This document shows positions 1-5,127 of a stretch of 5,127 bases of DNA, one piece after another. The translations under genes were made by a program, and so were the position numbers. Position 1 is the stretch's first letter, and every line of letters starts with the position of its first letter. This DNA is from Verrucomicrobiota bacterium (GTDB lineage: Bacteria; Verrucomicrobiota; Verrucomicrobiia; Opitutales; UBA2995), in contig JAPUIL010000193.1 in assembly GCA_027297085.1 (NCBI GenBank), positions 1 through 5,127 of the forward strand, given 5' to 3'. The notes below the pieces were generated by a model. That model was given only the letters and a program-made list of their open reading frames with translations, did no database searches and was not told the DNA's origin.

Positions 1-48
1 ATCCTCAACATCTCAACTCCGTGAGAAATGCGAGGTAGGATCCTGAAG
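1..48. other. short flank without a recognisable gene
   Basis: These 48 bases lie beyond the stop codon of the minus-strand MazG-like gene. I see no gene end, no strong stem-loop with a T-run, and no tRNA-like structure. A BamHI-like palindrome (AGGATCCT, 37-44) is present but has no clear meaning. The stretch is too short to say what lies to the left. Confidence 0.4.
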
Positions 49-423
49 TTAAAGCTCCGTGTATTTGTCCGCCCTACCCTTGGCTTTTTCGACCGGATAC
101 TTGCGGGCATTGATTTCCATTTTCTCCTGAATGATGGTGGCGATATCCATCCCGGTAATATTGGCGAACTCGAGGGAGAAAATCAGGATATCCGCCAGCT
201 CCTCGGCGATTTGTTGATGCTTGGAGGGATCATTGAGCACATCAACCGATTCACCGCCTTCCTTCCAAAGAAAGTGTTCCATCAGCTCGGCGGCTTCTGC
301 AGCTATGGCCATGGAAAGATTCTTTGGGGTGTGAAACTGCTCCCAGTCACGGGCAACCGCAAAAGCCTTGATTTGATCCTTCAACTTTTGAAGGCTGGTT
401 TCCGAATCCTGATTCCTGGTCAT
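49..423 (-). CDS. MazG-like nucleotide pyrophosphohydrolase (dCTPase-like)
   Basis: A 124-residue protein of the all-alpha NTP pyrophosphohydrolase superfamily (MazG / dCTP pyrophosphatase type). Such enzymes hydrolyse (d)NTPs to the monophosphate and pyrophosphate in the cytoplasm and are thought to clean non-canonical nucleotides from the pool. The metal-binding pattern is visible: EAAE at residues 43-46 and EELAD at 74-78, giving the family's E-x-x-E ... E-x-x-D arrangement. The C-terminal helix ends in NARKYPVEKAKG (105-116), typical of the short single-domain members. The length is normal for that group, well short of the two-domain E. coli MazG. ATG at 423-421 is the only sensible start, since the next Met is residue 38, inside the domain. 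No clear Shine-Dalgarno sequence precedes it. It is divergent from recA, with 146 bases between the two starts. The substrate cannot be read from sequence, and no toxin or antitoxin partner is beside it. Confidence 0.88.
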   Translation of the reverse strand: MTRNQDSETSLQKLKDQIKAFAVARDWEQFHTPKNLSMAIAAEAAELMEHFLWKEGGESVDVLNDPSKHQQIAEELADILIFSLEFANITGMDIATIIQEKMEINARKYPVEKAKGRADKYTEL

Positions 424-569
424 GAATTAATTTTCGTTATCCAAAAAAATAATTGTGGACATTAAGTGAAACTATGTTCACTAATCACTTAAATCCTCAC
501 AAATAAGGATTCTCCATGAACTGACAGTGGAATTTCCTGCAATGACAACCCTTATTCTCGTCCAAAACC
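424..569. promoter_or_regulatory. divergent intergenic region, mazG-like gene / recA
   Basis: This 146-base A+T-rich gap must hold promoters for both divergent genes. I see no pair of -35/-10 boxes with good spacing on either strand, so no promoter is assigned. It contains the dyad at 465-482 (listed separately) and a weaker inverted repeat, AATCCT (492-497) with AGGATT (506-511). There is no purine-rich ribosome binding site directly before the recA ATG. The gap has no small ORF I would defend. Confidence 0.6.
462..492. promoter_or_regulatory. candidate recA operator (LexA-like dyad plus nested repeat)
   Basis: Two nested inverted repeats are seen. The first is AGTGAAACTATGTTCACT (465-482), with perfect 6-base arms. 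Its core, GAAACTATGTTC (468-479), differs at one position from the GAAC-N4-GTTC form of LexA box known from Gram-positive bacteria. The second pairs TTAAGTGA (462-469) with TCACTTAA (485-492), perfect 8-base arms. The site is about 80-100 bases upstream of the recA start, where an SOS operator would be expected. That LexA is the binder is inference, since no lexA gene is in the window and the LexA motif differs between phyla. It could also serve the divergent MazG-like gene. Confidence 0.45.
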
Positions 570-1637
570 ATGGCCAAAGTAGTAAAACCAAAAACTCAAT
601 TCGGCGTCGACCGGCAAAAGAATCTCGATCTGGCGATATCCGCCATCAATAAACAATTTGGAGAGAATGCGATTATGCGCCTGGGAGCGTCTCCCAAGCT
701 TGACGTTGCTTGTATTTCAACCGGATCTGTAGCCATGGATCTAGCCCTGGGTGTTGGTGGACTGCCCCGTGGACGAATTTGCGAGATTTACGGCCCCGAA
801 TCTTCCGGTAAAACTACCATGTGTTTAAGTTTAATAGCGGAGGCGCAGAAACGAGGAGGAACCGCGGCGTTCATAGACGTAGAACATGCACTCGATCCCA
901 AATACGCGCGGATTCTAGGCGTAGATCTGAGTGAACTCATGATTGCCCAGCCCGAAAGTGGCGAGGATGCGCTTAATATTACCGAAACACTCATTCGATC
1001 CGGCGCCGTGGACGTAATCGTCTTGGATTCAGTGGCGGCTTTGGTTCCTCGGGTAGAACTGGACGGACAGATGGGCGATACCACAGTGGGCCTTCAGGCC
1101 CGCATGATGAGTCAGGCCATGCGCCGGCTGACCGGAGCCATCAACAAGAGCATGTGCGTATGCCTGTTCACTAACCAGATTCGCGAAAAAATCGGAGTGA
1201 TGTTTGGGAGTCCGGAAACCACCCCTGGTGGCCGGGCATTGAAATTTTTTGCTTCTATTCGGATGGATATTCGCCGAATCGGCCAAATTAAGGACCCAAC
1301 AGGGAGGGTAGTGGGCAATAGGACCCGGCTCAGAGTGGTCAAAAACAAAGTGGCTCCTCCCTTCACGGAATGTGAATTCGATATCATGTACGACGAAGGA
1401 ATCTCCAGGACTGGTTCCCTTATTGATCTGGGCGTAGAACACAGTATTCTGGAAAAGAAAGGAGCCTGGATTTCGTATAAGGGGGACCTGATAGGCCAAG
1501 GCCGTGAGGCCACTAAACAACACCTCATGGAGCACCCAGAATTGCAGGACGAGCTTAACAAAGCCATTATGGAGAAAGTTAATATTGGCGTAGGGAATGT
1601 TATTGCCTCCGGTGATGAGGATGAGGATGAAGGTTAG
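570..1637 (+). CDS. recA: recombinase RecA
   Basis: A complete 355-residue RecA, the DNA-dependent ATPase that forms filaments on single-stranded DNA, catalyses strand exchange and stimulates LexA self-cleavage. Landmarks in order: an N-terminal helix region (1-40); Walker A GPESSGKT (75-82); [10 protein letters not shown] (101-110), with Glu105 matching the catalytic Glu96 of E. coli; Walker B ending at Asp153 (VIVLD); loop L1 around 164-174; NQIR (202-205), with Gln203 matching E. coli Gln194; loop L2 around 212-221 ([10 protein letters not shown]). The C-terminal domain ends in a short acidic tail, DEDEDE (349-354). Thr201 replaces the Ile that E. coli has before NQIR, which I recall as usual in Verrucomicrobiota. 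No inteins or breaks are seen. ATG 570 is forced: an in-frame stop (543-545) lies just upstream with no other start between. No Shine-Dalgarno sequence is visible. It is the first gene of a probable recA-mnmE-mnmG unit. Confidence 0.98.
   Translation: MAKVVKPKTQFGVDRQKNLDLAISAINKQFGENAIMRLGASPKLDVACISTGSVAMDLALGVGGLPRGRICEIYGPESSGKTTMCLSLIAEAQKRGGTAAFIDVEHALDPKYARILGVDLSELMIAQPESGEDALNITETLIRSGAVDVIVLDSVAALVPRVELDGQMGDTTVGLQARMMSQAMRRLTGAINKSMCVCLFTNQIREKIGVMFGSPETTPGGRALKFFASIRMDIRRIGQIKDPTGRVVGNRTRLRVVKNKVAPPFTECEFDIMYDEGISRTGSLIDLGVEHSILEKKGAWISYKGDLIGQGREATKQHLMEHPELQDELNKAIMEKVNIGVGNVIASGDEDEDEG
1614..1631 (+). repeat. hexanucleotide repeat coding the RecA acidic tail
   Basis: Three tandem copies of GATGAG (the last is GATGAA) encode Asp-Glu three times at residues 349-354. 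Acidic C-terminal tails modulate DNA binding in known RecA proteins. The last copy also forms part of the 5' arm of the hairpin at 1626-1649, so tail length and hairpin pairing overlap in the same bases. Confidence 0.8.
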
Positions 1638-1649
1638 ATTACCTTCATC
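1626..1649 (+). other. perfect 9-bp hairpin over the recA stop
   Basis: GATGAAGGT (1626-1634) pairs perfectly with ACCTTCATC (1641-1649), leaving the 6-base loop TAGATT that begins with the recA stop codon. The mnmE ATG follows two bases later. No T-run follows, so it is not a classical intrinsic terminator. It may act as an RNA stem that stabilises the recA 3' end, pauses polymerase, or controls access to the mnmE start. It removes the only purine-rich stretch (GAAGG) that could serve mnmE as a ribosome binding site. Any function is inference. Confidence 0.55.
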
Positions 1650-1651
1650 AC

Positions 1652-3007
1652 ATGGATTCACAGGACACTTTTGCCGCATTATCTACACCACACGGGGAAT
1701 CCGCCTTGGGCGTGATTCGTTGTAGCGGCCCATTATGCCCGGATTTAGTAAAGGGCATATTTGGTAGAATTTCCCCCACCCCACGACGCACCTACGTTGC
1801 CGATTTTACCAGTAAATCCGGCCAGTTCCTGGATAACGTGGTCTATACTTTCTTTGAGCAGGACCTGTCCTATACCGGAGATCCCATGCTTGAAATTTCT
1901 TGCCACGGAAATCCATATATTCTGCAACATATTCTGGAGGACTTGGTTACAAGAGGTTGCCGATATGCGTTGCCGGGAGAATTTACCCAAACTGCTTTTC
2001 TGAATGGAAAAATGGACCTGAGTCAGGCCGAGGCAGTCATTGATTTAATAAAGGCCAGAACAAACCTGTCTTTCAAGGCAGCCTCTCAGCAACTTCAGGG
2101 CAGTCTCAGCAGGCGTATCAATAAATTGGTCGATGATCTCCTCAAGATTGTTGCCGAAATCGAAGCCTATATTGATTTTCCAGAAGAAGACCTGCCATCG
2201 GAAGGCGAAACAGCTCCAAAACAAAAAATTAGTAAGCTGATTAACGAAATTGATCAGCTGTCTGAAACTGCCAGAACAGGCATTTTTCTCAGGGAAGGCG
2301 TTAAGGCTATAATCATAGGAGTACCCAACGTAGGGAAGAGTAGTTTATTGAATCGATTGCTCGGACAATCCAGAGCCATTGTAAGTGATAAACCGGGCAC
2401 GACAAGAGACTACATTGAGGCTGCTTTTTTTGTAGACCCCTATCGTATCACTATTGTGGATACTGCAGGGATTCATCAAACCGATGATGAAATAGAAAAA
2501 GCAGGAATTGATAAGACCTTGGAACAGATAGGGTTAAGTGATCTAATTCTTCTGACTATAGATGGCTCTCAGTCCCCTACCCTACTCCCTGAAAATGTTT
2601 CGGCATTATTGAACTCCGAAACCACTCTGGTGATACATAACAAATCTGACCTGACCCAAAATCCTGAACTCTCCAACTTTTTGCCTGAGTTTCTAAAGGC
2701 TGAAGTGTCCGCATTAACCGGTGACGGATTGGACTTTTTGAAACAAAGTATCGCAAGATTATTGGGGAATCCAATCATCTCAGATCAAGGCGATGTCGTG
2801 GCAGTCAGCGCGAGGCACCATTCTGCGTTGCAAAAAGCATCCACTGAACTGGAAACCGCCTCACAATTATTGACCCAAGATGAACCTGCCGAGTTGGTCG
2901 CAAGTCACTTACGTGATTCTATGACAAATTTAGAAAGTATCGTTGGCAGGATCGATAACGAACGCGTGCTCGACAAACTTTTTGCCACCTTTTGCATAGG
3001 TAAGTAA
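1652..3007 (+). CDS. mnmE: tRNA modification GTPase MnmE (TrmE)
   Basis: A complete 451-residue MnmE, close to the 454 of E. coli. With MnmG it adds an aminomethyl-type group to C5 of the wobble uridine (U34) of tRNAs reading split codon boxes, using a one-carbon unit from a folate. The N-terminal folate-binding and dimerisation domain (about 1-118) opens with DTFAALSTPHGESALGVIR. A helical domain follows (about 119-215 and the C-terminus). The inserted G domain carries P-loop GVPNVGKS (223-230), GTTRD (249-253), DTAG (270-273), NKSD (330-333) and SALTG (353-357). The protein ends in FCIGK (447-451), whose Cys is a conserved family residue. ATG 1652 fits the family N-terminus. No Shine-Dalgarno sequence is visible, and the start lies 14 bases after the recA stop, so reinitiation after recA is plausible. 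It ends directly against mnmG. Confidence 0.97.
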   Translation: MDSQDTFAALSTPHGESALGVIRCSGPLCPDLVKGIFGRISPTPRRTYVADFTSKSGQFLDNVVYTFFEQDLSYTGDPMLEISCHGNPYILQHILEDLVTRGCRYALPGEFTQTAFLNGKMDLSQAEAVIDLIKARTNLSFKAASQQLQGSLSRRINKLVDDLLKIVAEIEAYIDFPEEDLPSEGETAPKQKISKLINEIDQLSETARTGIFLREGVKAIIIGVPNVGKSSLLNRLLGQSRAIVSDKPGTTRDYIEAAFFVDPYRITIVDTAGIHQTDDEIEKAGIDKTLEQIGLSDLILLTIDGSQSPTLLPENVSALLNSETTLVIHNKSDLTQNPELSNFLPEFLKAEVSALTGDGLDFLKQSIARLLGNPIISDQGDVVAVSARHHSALQKASTELETASQLLTQDEPAELVASHLRDSMTNLESIVGRIDNERVLDKLFATFCIGK

Positions 3008-4885
3008 ATGATGATCAGCAATAAAGAGCCTTTTGATGTCATCGTTTGCGGAGCGGGCCACGCTGGAGTTGAAGCCGCATTGGCTGCAGCGCGTATGGGA
3101 GCCCGCACCCTACTCCTCAGCGGAAATATTGATACCATCGGACAGATGAGCTGTAACCCAGCTATCGGCGGCCAAGCCAAAGGCCATATAGTCCGGGAAA
3201 TTGACGCATTGGGCGGAGAAATGGCCGTTAATGCTGATACCACCGGCATTCAGTTTCGTTTACTAAACGCATCTAAAGGCGTAGCTGTTCAAGCGCCTCG
3301 GGTACAATCGGATAAAAAGGCTTATCAGTTTAGATTAAAGCACACAATTGAACACCAGAAAAACCTCACTCTTTTTCAGGCGACTGTTACTAGCTTACTA
3401 TTCAAGGGAGACCGCGTAGAGGGCTGCAAAACCAATTTAGGTCTTGAATTTTTCGCTCACTGCCTCGTGGTAACCACTGGAACATTCCTTCGCGGCTTGA
3501 TGCATGTAGGACAGAATCAGAATCGTGGAGGTCGCATGGGTGATTTTAGCGCCGATTCGCTTTCGAGCAGCTTTCTGGGGGCCGGAATCGAGCTTGAACG
3601 CTTTAAAACAGGCACACCTCCTAGAGTTCTTGGTCGAACCGTCGATTTTTCAGAACTTGAGGAACAGCCGGGAGACGAAAAACCGACCCTATTCGGATTT
3701 TATGACACTCGGGACGAAACAGATTTGTTCCACGTGGAACATTTCGGTGAAACAAAACTGGGATGGAATCCCGGCGAAAATCAAATTTCCTGTTGGATAA
3801 CCTATACAACTGAAAAAACACACGACGTGATTCGGGAAAATCTGCACCTTTCCGCCATGTATTCAGGGGCGATCGAAGGCACAGGTCCTCGCTATTGCCC
3901 GAGCATCGAGGACAAAATTGTGCGGTTTTGTGACAAAGACCGGCATCGGCTATTTCTTGAACCTGAAGGAAGAAATACAAACGAGTATTACATAAATGGT
4001 CTTTCAACTAGTTTGCCGTTTAATGTTCAGGAAGAAATCCTCGAAACAATTCCGGGTCTTGAGAATGCACAACTCATGCGACCTGCCTACGCCGTAGAGT
4101 ATGACTTTGCTCCGCCAACTCAACTTTACCCATCCTTAGAGTCCAAACTCGTCGAAAATCTATTTTTTGCCGGCCAAATCAATGGAACCTCCGGTTATGA
4201 GGAGGCCGGAGGACAAGGATTGTTAGCGGGCATAAATGCGGTAAAGAAGGGCAGGGGAGAAGAAGCATTGATTCTGCAAAGGCATGAATCGTACATCGGC
4301 GTTTTAATTGATGACCTTGTGACTAAAGGGACTTCAGAGCCTTATCGCATGTTTACAAGCAGGGCAGAGCACAGGCTTCTTCTGAATCATGGTAGCGCCG
4401 AAATGAGATTGTCTCACTATGCGAATAATGCGAGAACTATATCTTCTAACCGTTGGAAATTAATATGTTATAAAACATCTAGTATCAAAAAATGGGAAAA
4501 GACTCTGGAAGAGGTTAGAACAAAAGGAGGCACCATTGCCGAGGCCATTCGGCGAAACGAGGAATCAATTGAATACCCTCCAGAATTCCTCAAAGAAAGT
4601 CACGAAATTCAGACTGAGGTGATCTATAAGTTAAGATATAAAGGTTACCTTTCCCGCGAGATAAAACTGGTGCAAAGAATGGCCTCAGTAGATCGGATAA
4701 AGCTACCGAAGAATTTCGACTATTCCAAAGTTCGTGGATTGCGCAATGAGAGCGCCGCCAAATTGAGTTCCGTTCAACCAGTAACCTTGGGACAGGCCAA
4801 ACGGATTAGCGGTGTCAATCCCTCTGATATAAGTATCTTGATGGTACTGCTGGAATCCGGAAAATTGCAGAAGCTCGGCAAATAA
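3008..4885 (+). CDS. mnmG: tRNA uridine-5-carboxymethylaminomethyl modification enzyme MnmG (GidA)
   Basis: A complete 625-residue MnmG, the FAD-dependent partner of MnmE in modifying tRNA wobble uridine. Visible motifs: the dinucleotide-binding GAGHAG (15-20); CNPAIGG (49-55), with a conserved Cys at 49; FKTGTPPR (199-206); GPRYCPSIEDK (293-303), with the second conserved Cys at 297; FAGQINGTSGYEEA (387-400); EPYRMFTSRAEHRL (444-457). The C-terminal helical domain ends with the RISGVNPSDISIL segment (599-611), which contributes to MnmE and tRNA interaction in studied homologues. Between FGFYD and CWITYT, at about 234-261, it is longer than E. coli MnmG by roughly 17 residues, and this segment contains a parS-like palindrome. 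ATG 3008 abuts the mnmE stop (TAAATG). AGG at 2998-3000 is a suitable ribosome binding site, and a second ATG follows immediately at 3011. Translational coupling to mnmE is likely. Confidence 0.97.
   Translation: MMISNKEPFDVIVCGAGHAGVEAALAAARMGARTLLLSGNIDTIGQMSCNPAIGGQAKGHIVREIDALGGEMAVNADTTGIQFRLLNASKGVAVQAPRVQSDKKAYQFRLKHTIEHQKNLTLFQATVTSLLFKGDRVEGCKTNLGLEFFAHCLVVTTGTFLRGLMHVGQNQNRGGRMGDFSADSLSSSFLGAGIELERFKTGTPPRVLGRTVDFSELEEQPGDEKPTLFGFYDTRDETDLFHVEHFGETKLGWNPGENQISCWITYTTEKTHDVIRENLHLSAMYSGAIEGTGPRYCPSIEDKIVRFCDKDRHRLFLEPEGRNTNEYYINGLSTSLPFNVQEEILETIPGLENAQLMRPAYAVEYDFAPPTQLYPSLESKLVENLFFAGQINGTSGYEEAGGQGLLAGINAVKKGRGEEALILQRHESYIGVLIDDLVTKGTSEPYRMFTSRAEHRLLLNHGSAEMRLSHYANNARTISSNRWKLICYKTSSIKKWEKTLEEVRTKGGTIAEAIRRNEESIEYPPEFLKESHEIQTEVIYKLRYKGYLSREIKLVQRMASVDRIKLPKNFDYSKVRGLRNESAAKLSSVQPVTLGQAKRISGVNPSDISILMVLLESGKLQKLGK
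3726..3741. other. parS centromere site (ParB-binding palindrome)
   Basis: TGTTCCACGTGGAACA is a perfect 16-base palindrome. It fits the chromosomal parS pattern TGTTNCACGTGNAACA, and this variant, with C and G at the variable positions, is the form known from Pseudomonas. ParB binds such sites, spreads and loads SMC for chromosome segregation. parS sites usually cluster near the replication origin, often around the gid and par genes. Here it lies inside mnmG and is read as LFHVEH (residues 240-245). An exact match by chance in about 5 kb is expected only about once in a million for one fixed 16-mer. No parA or parB is in the window. Confidence 0.85.
3747..3754. other. possible parS half-site
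   Basis: GTGAAACA is identical to the right half of the Bacillus-type parS (TGTTTCAC / GTGAAACA) and lies five bases after the full palindrome, in the same orientation as its right half. The left half does not match. An 8-mer like this is expected by chance fairly often, so it matters only because of its position. Confidence 0.2.
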
Positions 4886-4900
4886 AGTTGCCATTCCACA

Positions 4901-4931
4901 CACACTTTACTTTTTGCTGAAGTTAGGTGTG
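4901..4931 (+). other. imperfect hairpin in the leader before the response regulator
   Basis: The arms 4901-4913 (CACACTTTACTTT) and 4919-4931 (GAAGTTAGGTGTG) can form a 13-position stem with ten Watson-Crick pairs, two G-U pairs, one T-T mismatch and a 5-base loop (TTGCT). It sits between the mnmG stop and the ribosome binding site at 4933. No T-run follows, so it is a poor intrinsic terminator. It could be a weak terminator, a pause site or a leader structure of the next gene. Confidence 0.35.
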
Positions 4932-4932
4932 C

Positions 4933-4937
4933 GAGGA
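4933..4937 (+). promoter_or_regulatory. ribosome binding site of the response regulator ORF
   Basis: GAGGA stands seven bases before ATG 4945, a near-ideal Shine-Dalgarno spacing. This favours ATG 4945 over the in-frame ATG at 4957, which would be 19 bases away. An ATG at 4937 lies inside the site but runs into a stop after three codons. Confidence 0.7.
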
Positions 4938-4944
4938 TGAGATC

Positions 4945-5127
4945 ATGAACGATAGTATGAGCAAAATTCTATTGGTGGATGATGAGGAAGACCTAACTGA
5001 TCTGGTTCGCTATCATCTTGAAACCGAAAGCTTTGCAGTTGATTCTCAGATTGAAGGAAAGGATCTCCGAGTTTTGGTGGAGGACAACGGCATCGGTATC
5101 CCGGATGGAGACTTGCCCAGAATATTC
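4945..5127 (+). CDS. partial ORF: receiver-domain start joined to histidine kinase ATPase segment
   Basis: Sixty-one codons are open to the window edge with no stop. Residues 7-33 (KILLVDDEEDL then LVRYHLETESFAVD) are the first strand and helix of an OmpR/PhoB-type receiver, including the acidic Asp12-Asp13 pair. From about residue 37 the sequence becomes LRVLVEDNGIGIPDGDLPRIF (41-61 region), the G1 (DxGxG) box of a histidine kinase ATPase domain, which usually continues as ERFYR. The phosphorylated Asp, the rest of the receiver, the DNA-binding output domain and the kinase sensor and H-box are all absent. A phoB-phoR-like gene pair is the likely parent, with an in-frame loss between them, either a real deletion or an assembly join. 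As read, it could be neither a working regulator nor a working kinase. It has its own good ribosome binding site, 59 bases after mnmG. Confidence 0.7.
   Translation, partial: MNDSMSKILLVDDEEDLTDLVRYHLETESFAVDSQIEGKDLRVLVEDNGIGIPDGDLPRIF

Noticed and set aside
378..394. Inverted repeat CCTTCAA / TTGAAGG with a 3-base loop in the MazG-like gene
   Set aside because: It is inside the coding sequence near the start. A terminator there makes no sense, and no T-run or other supporting signal was seen.
437..462. Two DnaA-box-like 9-mers (TTATCCAAA at 437-445 and a 7/9 match on the other strand at 454-462)
   Set aside because: Similar near-matches occur elsewhere in the window inside coding sequence (for example near 2455 in mnmE), so these are at chance level. 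No cluster or unwinding element supports an origin.
28..465. A 145-codon open frame on the plus strand opposite the MazG-like gene
   Set aside because: It covers the MazG-like gene in antisense. The minus-strand product has clear family motifs and this one has none.
475..507. Ten-codon open frame upstream of recA (possible leader peptide)
   Set aside because: It has no ribosome binding site, no attenuator-like structure and no biased codons, and it overlaps the operator-like dyad.
1088..1101. Strong short inverted repeat GGGCCT / AGGCCC inside recA
   Set aside because: It has a 2-base loop, lies in a conserved coding segment (loop L1 region), and is explained by codon choice.
1029..1679. 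A 216-codon open frame on the minus strand opposite recA
   Set aside because: It is antisense to a fully conserved recA, shows no recognisable domain, and is explained by the codon pattern of the plus-strand gene.

Overview
The window is a compact stretch of bacterial chromosome, about half G+C. It holds four complete housekeeping genes and a partial fifth at the right edge. From memory of these families, the RecA variant ([15 protein letters not shown] around the DNA-binding loops) and the style of MnmG suggest a Verrucomicrobiota-like bacterium, perhaps Opitutae. I could not run a phylogeny, so this placement is tentative.

Layout: (1) 49-423, minus strand, a MazG-like nucleotide pyrophosphohydrolase. 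(2) 424-569, a divergent intergenic region with a strong dyad (465-482) that resembles a LexA-type operator. (3) 570-1637 recA, 1652-3007 mnmE and 3008-4885 mnmG, all on the plus strand with gaps of 14 and 0 bases, apparently one transcription unit. A 9-bp perfect hairpin spans the recA stop and the approach to the mnmE start. (4) 4886-4944, a short leader with an imperfect hairpin and a good ribosome binding site. (5) 4945-5127, an open reading frame that starts as an OmpR/PhoB-type receiver domain and, after about 35 residues, reads as the ATP-binding part of a histidine kinase, with everything expected in between missing.

MnmE and MnmG together form the enzyme that modifies the wobble uridine of certain tRNAs. 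RecA drives recombination and SOS induction. The MazG-like enzyme probably removes unwanted nucleotides. If the operator upstream of recA is real and transcription continues through the cluster, tRNA modification would be partly co-regulated with DNA repair.

The most striking non-gene signal is a perfect 16-bp palindrome inside mnmG (3726-3741). It matches the ParB-binding centromere sequence parS, and it lies in a protein segment that is longer than in E. coli MnmG. The receiver/kinase join at the right edge is the other item to check, as either a real deletion or an assembly error. I did not find a new multi-gene system here.
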